A DNA stretch of 64,000 bases from Oreohelix idahoensis (GCA_024509875.1 JAMPIV010000285.1:124001-188000), one strand, 5' to 3'. Counted from the stretch's first letter, positions 10,965 through 22,559 are shown. The notes: generated by a model not told the origin, from the sequence alone. A program made the numbers and translations.

Positions 10965-13675
10965 GCATGCTTTTTTGTTGTTGTTGATTAGTCTAATATC
11001 ATCATCAGCTGCCATCTCCACAACAAAGGTTGGCTGTAATGGATCTCCAACGTCTTCTGTCTCTTGTCTTGGTGGTGCACTCTGATAGACTCTTTCCTGT
11101 TCATCTCTTGATGTTATCTTCCCACTTATAGCGCTGTCTTCCCCTTGCACGTTTGCCTTCACCTCTCCCTTCTATTATGGTCTTCTGCAAGGTGTTATGC
11201 CTTTTTATGTGGCCAAAGTAATTTAGCTGCTGAACTTTGATCTCCCTCATTAGTTCTCTTTTCATACCTAGATTTTCTAGGACCTCCTTATTTGTTTTCT
11301 TCTCTATCCACATTTCAAGAGCCTCAATTCTTTCTTCCAAATGCTTATACATCGTCTATGTTTCTGCACCATACAGAAATGCAGAATATACGAGTATATA
11401 ACACTTTATGATTCTCAATTTTAATTTGTGAGATAACTGTTTTGATGTCATTATATGTTTCATGTTGTTGAATGTAGCCTTGGCCATTCCTATTCTCTTC
11501 TTGATTTCTGTTTCAGATCTGCCATCTTCTGTTATTATATGATCAAGATATACGTAGCTCTTGACTTGTTCCAGGATTTTCCCATTTACGCTTATCTTTA
11601 ATGTGGGTTTATCGTCTGTTTTGCTAATTATCATAGTTTTTGTTTTCTCAATATTAATGTCAAGTCCATATTCATGACTTATACTGTTCACTTGCTTCAC
11701 TAGTTCTTGTAACTCCTGTTCGCTTTCAGCTAACAACACGGTATCTTCTGCATATCTAAGGTTGTTTATTGACCTTCCACTGATGTTTAATCCAGGTATT
11801 TCCTGTATTTGTTTGAAAATTTTTTCGGTGTATAAATTAAATAGGCGGGGGACAGCACACAACCTTGTCTGACACCTCTTTTTATGTCTATGTATGGTGA
11901 ATAATTCCTTCCAGATCTTACTGTGGCAGTTTGCTCCCAATAAAGGTTACTGAGTATTCTTATATCTTTTCCATCAATATCTATGTCTTCGAGGCATTCA
12001 ATTATTTTCTCATGATGGACTCTGTCAAAAGCCTTCTTATAGTCAATGAAGCACATGTACATACTTTTTTGGACCTCTGTATATTTTTCTGCTAATATTC
12101 TTAGCCAAAATATTGCCTCTCTTGTTCCACTGTTCCGTCTAAAACCAAACTGTTCTTCTTGGATTTTTCTGTCTACCTTACTTTTTGTTCTTTCCTGTAT
12201 GATTCTGAGCAGTATCTTAATTGCATGGCTCATCAGGCTGATTGTTCTGAAGTCTGAACATTCTGTTGCATTAGGTTTTTTGGGCAATGTTATAAAAACT
12301 GATGTCTTCATGTCGTGTGGTATATATCCTGTATTGTATATATCATTGCATAGATCAGTGATTGTATCTATACCAAAGCTCTCCAGAGCTTCTATCATTT
12401 CAGTTTTTATGTTATCCGTGCCTGCTGATTTTTCTTTTTGTATCATATGTATGACATTCTCTACTTCTGATCTGAGAATGTTTGGGCCTTCATTAGAATC
12501 TGGTGATGGTTTTTTACCTCTGTTGTCCTCGAATAGTTCTTTTACGTATTCTGCCCATCTGTTTGATATGTCTTTCTCATCAAGTAATATTACACCATTT
12601 TTGTTCTTGATACAGCTTCCTCCTTGTGCAAACCGCGACCTATTTGATGATTTCTGTATTTCTTCATGCATATCTCTTGTCATGTGCTTTGCTTCCAAGT
12701 CTTCTATTTCCTTGCATTTTGTTTCTATCCACCGTTCTTTTGCTTGTCTACACATACTACGTATGTCATTGTCTATTGTTTTATATTCTGGAGTGTTTTT
12801 TGCTTTCTTTCTTTCTGCCATTTTACTCAAGATGTCATCTGTCATCCAAATTTGATTTTTCTTAGGCTCCTTTTTAGGTAAATTTGCATTTGCTGATTGT
12901 ATGCTTGTTTTTAAGCATTCCCATTTTGTGATTACTTTTTCTTCTGGGTTTTCTCTTCTATACTGCACCATGCTTTCTGTCAGTAACTGTTCATACTTAT
13001 TTTTGACGTCGATTAGATATTTTTGTTTTATATCTGGTTGTTTCAGTGCTGATATTTCTATCTGAGGTTCCTCCTGTCTTCTGTTTCCTGTTCTTTTCAG
13101 CTTTATATTTACTTTGATGATGACCGGATTGTGATCTGAATTTATGTCGTCGCCAGGATGTGTCTTTGCACTTGTGACACTGTTCTTAAATCTATGTTTT
13201 ATCATGATATAGTCAATTTGATTTCTTGTTACATCTCCTGGGCTTTTCCATGTGTATAATTTCCTTGGGTGGTGTTCAAAAAAAGGTGTTATATATGACC
13301 CGCTGGTTTTCTTCACAGAACTGGATAAGTCTGTCTCCTCTATCATTTCTTGTCCCTAATCCATACTGTCCTACTATTTTCTTGTATGTTCCTTTTCCTA
13401 CTTTTGCATTCATATCACCCATTACTATCAACACATCTGTAGATTTTACTGGTTTAAGTGTGTGTTGTAGCTCTTCATAGTATTCTTCTATTTCTTCCTC
13501 GCTGTGATCTTTAGTTGGTGCATAAGTTTGTAAGATTGATATGTCGAATGGCTTTGCTCTCATCTTTAGTAACATCATTCTGTCGTTGTGTGTCCAGTAT
13601 CCACATACGTATTTTTCTAACTCCTTCTTTATCAACATTCCTACCCCTCTTTCATGTTTTTCTCCTCCTGATTAA
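10965..13675 (-). mobile_element. APE-type LINE (family C), 5'-truncated
   Basis: The minus strand carries, in order, the C-terminal half of the endonuclease (VIVMGDMNAKVGKG near 13430; NSDHNPVIIKV near 13120), an RT domain (ECSDFRTISLM, EEQFGFRRNSGTREA, CFIDYKKAFDRVHH, RGVRQGCVLSP), and a LINE C-terminus (QLNYFGHIKRH, GEGKRARGRQRYKW). It is broken by frameshifts near 13300 and 11860 and by a stop near 11353. The catalytic box reads RYAEDTVL, with Glu replacing the first Asp, so it is inactive. The 3' tail is (caa)n-like at 10970-10985. It sits antisense in the 9.5 kb RASGRF intron. Confidence 0.9.
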
Positions 13676-14394
13676 TATAGTAGAATGTTATTAAATTTCT
13701 TTTTATATGATGAAACGTCACAAAATTGGTGATAACACTGGCATTTTCAGTCCCAAGCAAAAAGGTGGGTTTGGCCCAAACAAAAATGGCCATACCAGTA
13801 TGTTTTTATTGTTTTTGTTTGGAAAAAATTTTTTTTAAATGTTCTTATTCATAAATAACAAAAGTCCATAATGGATGGCTATACTTTAAGAAGATAGCGT
13901 TTTTGAGTTGTCAAAATTAGAAAACAGCCCTAGAAAGGATCAAGAGATACGAAAGCCAGTATACTGGCTCATGGGCCAAATGGGTCTAGCGGGAAGTACA
14001 GTATACTGGCTCTTGGGGCTTAAAGAGTTAATATAAAAAGAAACACATTAAAAGACCTTTTTAAGGGAGAAAAAAAAGTTAGGAAAATGAAATGAGAAGT
14101 TTATGTCCATTTGAAGACTGTATGCCCAAGATGTCAGACTGAGAGAAAATTACCTTGTTGATTTTTCTGAATGGGCTTTTCAAAAAAATATTAGATGTAT
14201 CTAGATCATCTTCAACCAATGTAACCTGTAACTTTTAAATGCAGTGAATGTTTCGGGACATATAAATCTCTCAAAATATTTGTTTTTAATTAGAAGAAAT
14301 AGTTGTTGCTTTTTTTTTTTTTTATGTGTGGACAAGTTACTATTTTGCTATTATGACACAGATATATCAGTTTGCTACTATTTCATAATCATCA
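13676..14394. other. Intronic sequence, nothing recognised
   Basis: AT-rich, with two ccagtatactggctc/cagtatactggctc repeats at about 13960 and 14000. No coding or shared repeat seen. Confidence 0.5.
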
Positions 14395-14500
14395 TCATCA
14401 CCATCATCATTTATGGATCACGGAACCTGCCTCTCTTACCCTGGGGATTCCAGAACAAGAATTGTCTGGTAATGCTATCAACAGGTTTCCTCAGTGTGTG

Positions 14501-15462
14501 CACTGGTGGATCTAGGAATTATTCAAGGGGGGAGCAATACATTATAGTGACAATTCTCTTCTCCCCCCCCACCCACCAATTTACACATACTTTTAGACAA
14601 TTAAAAAACAAAACAAAAATGAAGTTTGACAAAATGTGACAACTTGAGAGTTTTGTTATACAATAACTCAAAAAAATAAATTAAAAAAAAATATATAACT
14701 ATTTATAATATCACTAAATAAAAGTAAGGTACAGCTACAAAGAGACAAAATTTGATAAAAATTCATACATATTTTATATTATAGCATAACACTTTTTTTA
14801 TTTGGGATTAGCCACCCTATACAGAAATTATCCACCTCTTGTTACAAAATCCTCTGTTTTTGCAGCTCGAGTGAAGTCCCCTTGTGTCACCTGCCTGGCG
14901 TCATTTTTTGTCTTATTGTTGAATGGTGGCTCCATTTATTGTCTTTCATTGTCCCACCACGTAGAACTACTTGCAAGCTACATTCGTAACCTTTAGGGTA
15001 CTTACCATTGTCCAGTATCAGCCATGTTTTAATTGGTCCATCGTCCAACCTAACGATTAGTTATATTTAAGTCTGAAGTGGGGGGGGGGGGGGATACCAG
15101 AGGGGTTGATATGAAATAAAGGTTTTCAAATTCCCAAGTAGAACAGTTCCAACTGAGATGGTTTGGCCATGTCTGCAGAATGCTAGAAGATCGGCTACCA
15201 TGACAAGCATGGGAAACTAAGAGCCAGGGATCCAGACCTCCAGGGCGACCCAAAGTCTGTTTGGAGGTCAACATTAGACAGTCTTTGAAGGACCGAGGAC
15301 TAGAATGGAACCAAGCCAGGAGGAAGACAGCCGATAGAATAGTATGCCGCTCTCTTTTACAAACCTCTACATTTGACGGTAGAAGCGGAACGAATAAGTA
15401 AGTAAGTAAATTCCCAAGGGAGGGGCTATCGCCCCATCACCACCCCCTTGGATCCGCCAATG
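14501..15462. mobile_element. hAT-type non-autonomous element with 8-bp target duplication
   Basis: The left end cactggtggatctagg and right end ggatccgccaatg are inverted repeats of the CAnTGGnGGATCnA class. The 8-bp duplication agtgtgtg is at 14493-14500 and 15463-15470. There is no transposase ORF. A LINE fragment (15139-15407) is nested inside; without it the element is about 680 bp. A G run lies at 15080-15093. Confidence 0.85.
15139..15407 (+). mobile_element. LINE family D3 3' fragment with 11-bp target duplication
   Basis: Encodes QFQLRWFGHVCRMLEDRLP and downstream C-terminal text of the kind intact at 41575-42012 (minus), and ends in (taag)n. Flanked by aaattcccaag at 15128-15138 and 15408-15418. 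It is nested in the hAT element. Sister fragments: 16847-17146 and 41561-42006. Confidence 0.85.
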
Positions 15463-15603
15463 AGTGTGTGTCCTATCAATCTCCAGTGTCTTCTTCTCAT
15501 CTTTTGTTTCACTTTGCAACCATTTGCTGTAGGCTAACTCATTACATTTATTTTGTTACAGTGTTTTAATAAGTTATTCATGTGTGACTTATTTTCATTA
15601 CAG

Positions 15604-15683
15604 TGAAACTTTGCTGTTTCTTCATCAAATATTCCTGAAAGGACTAACCGCCCGTCTAGAAAATTGGCCCACCCTAGTCTTAG
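15604..15683 (+). CDS. RASGRF: RASGRF exon: DH domain, second segment
   Basis: A short 80-bp exon reads (S)ETLLFLHQIFLKGL...ENWPTLVL and ends in phase 1 (first base of a glycine codon). It is flanked by AG at 15602-15603 and a good GTGAGC donor at 15684. The order FLHQIF then WPTLVL then DLFDML is that of vertebrate RASGRF DH domains, and the split glycine codon g+ga joins exactly to the exon at 25261. The neighbourhood is repeat-rich: a hAT element ends 140 bp upstream and a 286-bp retroposon sits 120 bp downstream. The exon is small and isolated between two introns over 9 kb, so gene finders could miss it. Confidence 0.92.
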
Positions 15684-15803
15684 GTGAGCATCCTAGTCTT
15701 GTTATTGACAATTATCCTGTTATGAAAATCATTACAGTGATTGCAGTCCATTTAACAGCACTTGCAACTGACTTGTTAGAAATTTCTCATCTAATATGAT
15801 CTT

Positions 15804-16089
15804 GTTATTGTTAATCAGAAACGACGCCATTGCACTCCGGTCAAACCCATAGGTGCTCAGTCTCCCGCAGCAAATGTCGAAGGGTATGAATGCTAATTGT
15901 TCCTGTTGCGCACTGGTTGTATAAACGACGGATTCGTCCTCTTATACGTCCATCCCTGCTGGTCTTGTGTTTGATGCCGAATTCCTGCAATCTTAGCCTT
16001 GATGATTCATCGATTGCAGTATCATTTTCTAAGAGACGAACATGAATCACCCTCAGTATTTCTTCCTTATCCATGGCCATTGCACATTT
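15804..16089 (-). repeat. Retroposon family F, copy 1, with target duplication and short ORF
   Basis: A 286-bp minus-oriented unit flanked by tatgatctt (15795-15803, 16090-16098) with a (caataa)n tail. It contains an open frame MAMDKEEILRVIHVRLLEND...SRLRLQEFGIKHKTSRDGR...RHLLRETEHLWV (79 aa). The same peptide is recognisable in copies at 17395, 18845 and 19810. The function is unknown; it could be the C-terminus of an unrecognised LINE or transposase. Confidence 0.7.
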
Positions 16090-16187
16090 TATGATCTTAC
16101 TTTTGATTACAGAGCTGGTAGTTTTTTACTTTAACTGTTATTAATTATGCTACCCTTTGCTTTACAGCAGTTGCCTTCTTTTATTTA

Positions 16188-16579
16188 CAGGCATACTTCG
16201 CTTTATTGCGCTTCGCTTTATTGAGCTTCGCAGATATTGCGCTTTTTTTTAAAAATTATTCATGTTTATTTATTAGAATGTCCCTTCTTCTTCCGATAGA
16301 TTTTGGCTCTCGACCAGCAAAAAGATTACGATTCGCTGAAGCTCAGATGATGATGATTAGCATTTTTTTTAAGCAATAAAGTATTTAATTTTAGGCTACA
16401 GTACATTGTTCTTTTTAGACCTAACGCTATTTTGCACTTAATAGACATAGTGTAAACATGATTTTAGGCTTTTATATGCACTGGGAAGCCAAAAAAAATT
16501 GGTGTGACCCGCTTTATTGCGATGTTCGCTTTATGCAGTGGTCTGGAACTGAACCCGCAATATCTCTGAGGTATGCCTG
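16188..16579 (+). mobile_element. Tigger1-like MITE, copy 3, with TA duplication
   Basis: A 392-bp complete copy starting caggcatacttcgctttatt and ending gaggtatgcctg, with TA on both sides (16186-16187, 16580-16581). It matches copy 1 along its length and retains one more ctttattgcgcttcg unit at the left end. There is no transposase. Confidence 0.88.
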
Positions 16580-16734
16580 TATATTCTCTCATGGAAAGAG
16601 AGCCTAAGACACTTTCACAATCATTTTGCCATTTGCAGTAAAAGTGAGAACTCAAGGTTAACACCACTGGAAATAAGAGTGAATAATTCATTGTGAATGG
16701 ATGAGTGAAATGTTCTTTTTAACCACGAGAAGCA

Positions 16735-17265
16735 TGATACCGGTTACTGCAGTTTGCTGCCATGGAATGAAGCATGTACCAAAGCTTTCCAGTGCTGTGC
16801 AGTGATATTTGCTGTAGCAATCTGTTTTGCATGATGAGGTTGTTAAGGCCTAAAATCCTACCCCCTGCAGACCCAAGTAGAACAGTCCCAACTAAGATGG
16901 TTTGGCCATGCCTGCAGAATGGGAGAAGATTGGCTACCATGACAAGCATGGGAAACTAAGAGCCAGTGATCCAGACCTCCAGGGTGACCCAGAGTCCGCT
17001 GGGAGGACAACATTAGACAATCTTTGAAGGACCGAGGACTAGAATGGAACCAGGCCAGGAGGAAGACAGCCGATAGGATAGTCTAGCGCTCTCTCTTCCA
17101 AACCTCTACACCTCACGGTAGAAGGGAAATGACAAAGTAAGTAAGTATGATGAGGTTGTTAATCCCGTACACAGCTTCACTTTAGTCACCTGTCATGATG
17201 TGCAGGGTGGAAGCAGTGATTCTGTTCTTTCTTTGTCTCCTCAGGGGCATCCTATTGTACCAGTA
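16735..17265 (-). repeat. Repeat D copy split by a LINE fragment
   Basis: The left part (16735-16846, tgcatgatgaggttgttaa) and the right part (17163-17265, gcttcactttagtcacc...tttgtctcctcagggg) form one copy. The LINE insertion between them duplicated 16 bp, atgatgaggttgttaa (16831-16846, 17147-17162). Confidence 0.8.
16847..17146 (+). mobile_element. LINE family D3 3' fragment with 16-bp target duplication
   Basis: Text parallel to 15139-15407 (agatggtttggccatgcctgcagaatggg...) ending in (taag)n; frames are broken. Nested in repeat D. Confidence 0.87.
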
Positions 17266-17394
17266 TAGACATGATTTTAACTGTAACTATGAGTCGTTGT
17301 TGTAATTCTGTGGAACTAAAATGCAGTTTGTTACTCGTAAATAAGAAAAGCTTTACAGAGCTGTGAGAACAAAACACATTGGTTATCATTCATG

Positions 17395-17495
17395 CTCTTT
17401 GACATTTGCTGAGGGAGACTGAGCACCTATGGGTTTGCCTGGAGTGCAGTGAGGTCGATTCTGATTAACAATAACAATAATGGTGCCTTTATGAG
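17395..17495 (+). repeat. Retroposon family F, 3' partial copy
   Basis: Begins gacatttgctgagggagact and ends gattaacaataacaataa, matching the last 100 bp of the 15804 copy. Confidence 0.75.
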
Positions 17496-18294
17496 TGTAT
17501 CATACACACAAAGGCAACACAAATGGATCACAGAAAAATTACAAAGAATAGTAAAAGTCTAAATGTAAATATAATAGTCACTGACTTCACTAGCTTGAAA
17601 TAGAGGTGTATCAAAATTATTTTTAAAAAAAAGGCCCAAATGTAACTATGATAGTGGTGTCGTTCTGTGTGGGCACTGTCATGTGACAGTCCGGTGGTTG
17701 TTAAATAGATTGCACCCCTATAGTCATTGACTTCTCTATCTTGAAATAGAGGCATATCAAAATTATGTGAAACAGTATAAGTCCAAATGTAAATATAATA
17801 TTTTCCTAGCTTCACCTGCTTCAAATAGAATTATACCTAAATTCTCAAAAAAATGAAATCATTACAAACAGGTTCAAAATTGTGTTTGGTTTTTGGTCAA
17901 TCCTCAGGAAAACTGGCTTTTATCTTATTTATGGAATACCCGGGTCACCCCTTTTTTGGGTTATAATTTGCGTATATAGTGATATTACATTGGATTTTTT
18001 TCTTGTGTTTGTTCTTCCGGGCTGCAATTTCTATACCATTTATTGTGGCATTGCCTAATGTGTGGTGTTTATGGTGCATCCCCTTCTGTGTTCTAAGGTT
18101 TATCTCCCTTTACTCTGTTGCATTTTGAGGAGTTTGAAGGTTTTGTTTCATTTTATCTTCTCCTATTGTCTTTTTTTATTGCAGTTGACACTATCTGAAA
18201 TTTATGTACCAGATGTTTGTAAATTTGTTATTAGTATAGGTAGTTTACACAACGGGCTGATCACCCGTTTGCCAGTCACTTCGATTACGGAAAC
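17496..18294. other. Intronic sequence with a local imperfect triplication
   Basis: Between 17555 and 17840 a block containing cttgaaatagaggNNtatcaaaattat recurs two to three times. The rest is T-rich with no exon seen. Confidence 0.5.
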
Positions 18295-18460
18295 AACAGC
18301 AAATGGGTTGGTTTGCCGTTGCCCTAAAGACGCCACTAGGCGTGATGGGAAACAATGGCAAAGAAAACCTATCTGCTGTTGCCCTAAGACGCCACTAGGC
18401 GTAATGGCCACTGACTGCTTTGACGGTCGGTGGCTAAGGACGGAAGAAGAAGAAGATAGG
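18295..18460 (+). mobile_element. LINE family B 3' tail, internally duplicated
   Basis: gttgccctaaagacgccactaggcgtgatgg occurs twice (about 18318 and 18380), then cactgactgctttgacggtcgg and the family B tail. It corresponds to the last 120 bp of the LINE at 52131-55430. Confidence 0.8.
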
Positions 18461-18484
18461 TAGTTTATTTTACTTCTTATACTG

Positions 18485-18742
18485 ATACTGTAAAGGAAAA
18501 AGATTCCCATTACACGCCTATTGAGGCATATTGGGAATATGGTGTTAGGCCCATATTTTCTTGACCATCGGCACACTAGGGGTGACGTGGTCAACATCAC
18601 GCCGGCCGCCTTAACCTTCCCAGAAGTTGCTCTGGTACCCAGTTGGGGCTGGGTCGACCCAGGAGCCGTTTGCGGCCTAAAAAAAATCCCACCTCATCTG
18701 GGGATTGAACCATAACTAACCACTATGCTACCGTGGCTCCCA
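18485..18742 (-). mobile_element. SINE family A, copy 4
   Basis: Nearly full length: ttacacgcctattgaggc through catcacgccggccgcc to actaaccactatgctaccg. A small part of the tRNA-like head is deleted around 18708. Confidence 0.85.
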
Positions 18743-18844
18743 CTGATACTGTGGTTGAAAATATATTTTTTGAGTCTTTTGTTCTTCCTCTACCTTTCTT
18801 ATTTGTTTTGGTGGTTATATGATAATTCTTGTTTTGATAATATA

Positions 18845-19050
18845 AATTGTGTAAGACTACTGGAATTTTGCTCCAAATGTAAGACTAGCAGGGATGGAAT
18901 TATGAGAGGATGCATCCAGCGTGTATACAACCAGCGAGCTACAGGAACAGTGAGCATTCACACACTGCGACATCTGCTGAGGGAGACTGGGCACCTGTGG
19001 GTTTACTGGAGTACAATGATGTTGAGTCTTATTAACAGTAACAATATGTT
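18845..19050 (+). repeat. Retroposon family F, copy 3
   Basis: Reads LLEFCSKCKTSRDGIMRG...YNQRATGTVSIHTLRHLLRE, parallel to the peptide of the 15804 copy, and ends taacagtaacaat. Confidence 0.75.
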
Positions 19051-19225
19051 TTAACTGCACGAACCCAACAATTATAAATGATAGGATACTGATTCAGCAA
19101 AAACATTTCAAACATTAAACCAGCTGAAAAATGGCACAGTGAAGGGACACAATTAAAAATATTTAGTTTTCAGGGATTAAAAGTTTTGCCTCCCTTTTAT
19201 GTGCTCTTTTCTTTCCTTTTTTTGC

Positions 19226-19288
19226 GGGGGGGGGGGGGGGGGGTTGGGGGGGGGTGGGGGGCGGGGGGGGGGAGCCGCGGGGGGCGGG
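19226..19288. repeat. G-rich low-complexity tract
   Basis: Long runs of G with occasional T or C over about 60 bp; a potential G-quadruplex on the + strand. Confidence 0.9.
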
Positions 19289-19809
19289 GCAGAAAGTAGT
19301 ACAAATGTGAACGAACGAAAGAAATCTTTATTTCATCAGGGTGAGGAAATAGGCATAATTGCCTTTTTACATTTCTGCCCTGCAATACAATTTCCTGCGT
19401 TTTAAAAATTAAAATATTAACAACTTAGACAGGATCAATTAATATTATTAATAAAGTGATATTGTTCCAGGCTGTCTTTTCTACTCCCTTGTTTAGCAGG
19501 TATTGGGATAATGTGTAAGACAAGGTCTCAGACTTTAGTCTGCTAATTTCTTCTTGGTCCTAGGTTGTCATGGGTTCATTCTAGGACTAAGATAAGCAAA
19601 CACAGAGACGTACTCTCAGCTTGCAATGCGTCACTAGGACAAGAGCACTATACATGGTGACCCAACAGAGTACAAAATGAGCTAGCTGCTATTATGTCTT
19701 GGTAAGGTTGCTGGCGAACAGTGAAGTCAAGCCTAGCTTTTACAAGTATATACTTCCTGAGGTAATGCGAGAGCTGGCAGACTAGCATCAAGAGCACCCA
19801 CAGTGGGGA
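19289..19809. other. Intronic sequence, nothing recognised
   Basis: Unique AT-rich sequence up to the family F copy at 19810. No exon detected. Confidence 0.5.
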
Positions 19810-20095
19810 CACTGTATATGGATAAGGGAGAAATACTGAGAACAATTAATGATCGCCTGTTAGAGAATGACACTGCAGTAGATTAATCATCAAGGTTAAG
19901 ACTGTTGGAATTTGGCATCAAACGTAAGGCTAACAGATGGATGTATTAGAGAATGCATCCATCATGTATAGAAACAGTGAGCTTCAGGAACAGTTAGCAT
20001 TCACATTCTTCAACATATACTGATGGAGTCTGAGCACCTATGGGTTAGCCCGCAGTGCAATGATGTCAACTCTGTTCAACAATAACAGTAATTTC
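19810..20095 (+). repeat. Retroposon family F, copy 4
   Basis: Full-length relative to copy 1 (ggataagggagaaatactgag ... gttcaacaataacagtaa), with several stops in the peptide frame. Confidence 0.75.
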
Positions 20096-20384
20096 CTGAG
20101 GGTAGGAAAGTCAGCACATCCCAAATCAAATATTAGCTTAATATTTATTCTTGATGGTGCAAATCACAGGGAGATGGCAGAAGACTTATTTGGACGAGGG
20201 ACATCCACCGAAATCATTAGGAAGTCTCGAAGACAACCGGATTCAGTTCTACACTCCTCATCATCACTCCAGATTATAATGATTAAGCTGATAGTGCTAT
20301 TTGAATCCTGATTACCTGAGCAGCATGAGTTCAGAATGGCCAAATATAATGAACTGGTCACCGAGGGGTTCACAGTAGTCGTAG

Positions 20385-21018
20385 CTGTTATTGTTGTTGT
20401 TTAACTAGGGCTGCTGATCTTCTCGCTCTTTAGCAGCCAATACCAAGTTGACAACTCCTTGGTATTATCTACACTGTAGATCTAGGCTTTTCCTGTGGCT
20501 TGTCTGCCATTCTGAAATGTGTTGAGTTGAAGTCACGAGCTCCAGCTTCTCCAGCTTGGCTTGCATTTAAAGGATTGTCACACCTGGTCCCAACTAGGAG
20601 TAAGAAGTGCATGGCATACTGTATATTCCCCACCATCCTAGGGGGCTCTCCAACTATGCAGAGCTAAAATACTGTACTCTGGTTCTGGGCTCTCCCAAGG
20701 AATTGTCACGTCCTGCACAGAGTCACTTCTTAGCTTCCCCTGCCTATCACTGGGTCCACAGTGAGATCCTTCTGCATGCAGTCAACCAACTCAAAACCAA
20801 AGAATTACACCTGGAGCTCAAGTGACTTCTCCAAGCTGAGTGAGCAATGCTGGGTTCTCAACAAGTTTCACCACAGAGGGAATCCCTGGAAGTGTGTGGA
20901 TGATTTCAAGAGTCAATGGGGATGTAATTAGCTTCACAGACGTAGGTTCACTTCCACGTACATATATTGTAGCATTGGGCATAGCTGGTGGTCATAACAG
21001 GATGACTCCAGATATGCC
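20385..21018 (-). repeat. 620-bp repeat family E, copy 2
   Basis: Parallels 6229-6845 along its whole length with scattered substitutions, including cactgtagatctaggctttt and gtaggttcacttccacgtac. Its flank here begins with (ttgttg)n, the retroposon tail in minus orientation. Confidence 0.8.
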
Positions 21019-21377
21019 TCCATGCATTAGTTATAACTGTAGAAGTAGGTGCAAGAGGTCTAAGATTTTCTTAAACAATTGGGCTTGAAGAGACAGTCAA
21101 GAATAAGGGCACTAGAAAGGCTTGGCATGTGGAAAAGGCATTGTGCTGACTGTGGAACAACTGATTTTCAGGACAGCAATTTATGTGCAAAAAAATGTGT
21201 TACTATCAAAACTTCTGATGATCAGATTGCCTCCAGTTGTATCACTCTGTATAGAGTTTCCTATCATCATAAATCCTGTGTTGGAAATACTGATGCTTTT
21301 GACTCTGTATTTATGTCAGTGTTCCAGATACTAAATCTTGTCTTCATCACCAGTCCTTATCACATCCAGGACATAAA

Positions 21378-21656
21378 AGGTAAAGAAAAGGTAAAGGATC
21401 CTGTTACATGCCCATTGATGCATATTGGGAATATGGTGATAGGCCCATATTTTCTCAACCATCGCGGCACTAGGGGTGATGTGGTCAGCATCACGCCAGC
21501 CACCTTAACCTTTTCAGAGTTGCTCTGGTACCCAATTCATGAGGCTGGGTTGACCCTAGAGCCGTTTGCGGTCTAAAAATCCTACATCAACTGGGGATCG
21601 AACCAGGACTGCCGAGCTGGGAAGCCAGTGCACTAACCACTGTGTTACCACGGAGG
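21378..21656 (-). mobile_element. SINE family A, copy 5
   Basis: Full-length: the 3' end ggatcctgttacatgcccat and the 5' head actaaccactgtgttaccacgg. Confidence 0.87.
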
Positions 21657-21715
21657 ACATAAGGCAGACACAAAAACTCTTCTAACTAATTTTATCATTG
21701 ATATATGCCTGCAGA

Positions 21716-21966
21716 CGTCCTGTGTAGTTTCTAGGGGGTTTCTCAAGAGACAAAGAAAATATAGGACTGCACCATCAGGCAGTCGTACAAGGTGACTAAT
21801 ATGAAGTTTTGCTGGGAGAGAGGGGGGTGGCAACATCTGCATATAAAACAACTTGCCACATAAACCACTGTGCAGGAGCACGTGAATGCTGGGGGCAGGT
21901 TTTCTGCAAGGGGACCAGCTACAATGGTCGCTGCATGTCCCACAAGGAGGGCAAAGGAAAATGATG
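21716..21966 (+). repeat. Repeat D, full copy with target duplication
   Basis: A 251-bp unit with the head tcctgtgtagtttctagggg and a tail aaaatgatg; 11-bp direct repeats atgcctgcaga at 21705-21715 and 21967-21977. Confidence 0.8.
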
Positions 21967-22212
21967 ATGCCTGCAGATGCTTCTGGGTCTAACTTTCCCC
22001 ATGGTGCACATGATTGAGGCTGGGCCTTTGAGTTATTCAGTTTATTTAACACAGTTAAAATATGAGAATTTCTAGGGTTCACTTTTAAGGTAGATATTAA
22101 TGCTGTGCCCCCTTCATGTACTTCCCGTAAGTCTCTGATAACACACTGAAAGAATAGGGGCACCACTTGCTCAGGAATGTCGTAGAAGGTGACTTTATGA
22201 GGTGGTGCATGG

Positions 22213-22380
22213 GGAAGCCGAGATGCAAAGAATTAACCAGAGTTGGGGCACTGTACGAAGGATGGCCGCCGACCGAGCAAAGAGGAATCAATTTGTTGCT
22301 GCCCTACAAGACGCCACCAGGCATGATGGCTACTGACTGCTTTGATGGTTGGTGGTTATGGATCAAAGAAGAGAAGAAGA
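22213..22380 (+). mobile_element. LINE family B 3' fragment
   Basis: Encodes pieces of the C-terminus (QSWGTVRRMAADRAK) and ends with the family tail ggatcaaagaagagaagaag. It is directly followed by a diverged repeat D copy (22383-22540). Confidence 0.85.
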
Positions 22381-22382
22381 AG

Positions 22383-22540
22383 CATGGGCTTGCTACAGTG
22401 ACATGTAAAATAAGTTGCTACAGAAATCACTGTTGCAAGAGTGTGTACTTTGGCAGTGGGTTCCTTGGTGTAGCCATTCACAGTGATTGATCTGTACTCC
22501 ATAAGGAGTGAGAGATGAGTTGATAATGATAATGATTCTA
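22383..22540 (+). repeat. Repeat D, partial copy
   Basis: gggcttgctacagtgacatg...gttgctacagaaatcactgttgcaag...ataatgataatgatt, parallel to 1100-1251 and with a (gat)n tail. Confidence 0.65.
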
Positions 22541-22559
22541 TATTTTTGAAGGATGGGTA

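Larger units (their letters stand above)
14395..15530 (-). mobile_element. LINE family N fragment, split by a hAT element
   Basis: Pieces 14410-14492 (cttaccctggggattccagaacaag, caacaggtttcctcagtg) and 15471-15530 (tcctatcaatctccagtg, cttctcatctttt) are adjacent in intact family N copies (for example 28780-28880). The hAT element 14501-15462 plus its duplication separates them. Confidence 0.8.

Noticed and set aside
12046..12855. 269-aa plus-strand ORF
   Set aside because: It is the antisense shadow of the LINE C reverse-transcriptase region, which has clear motifs on the minus strand.
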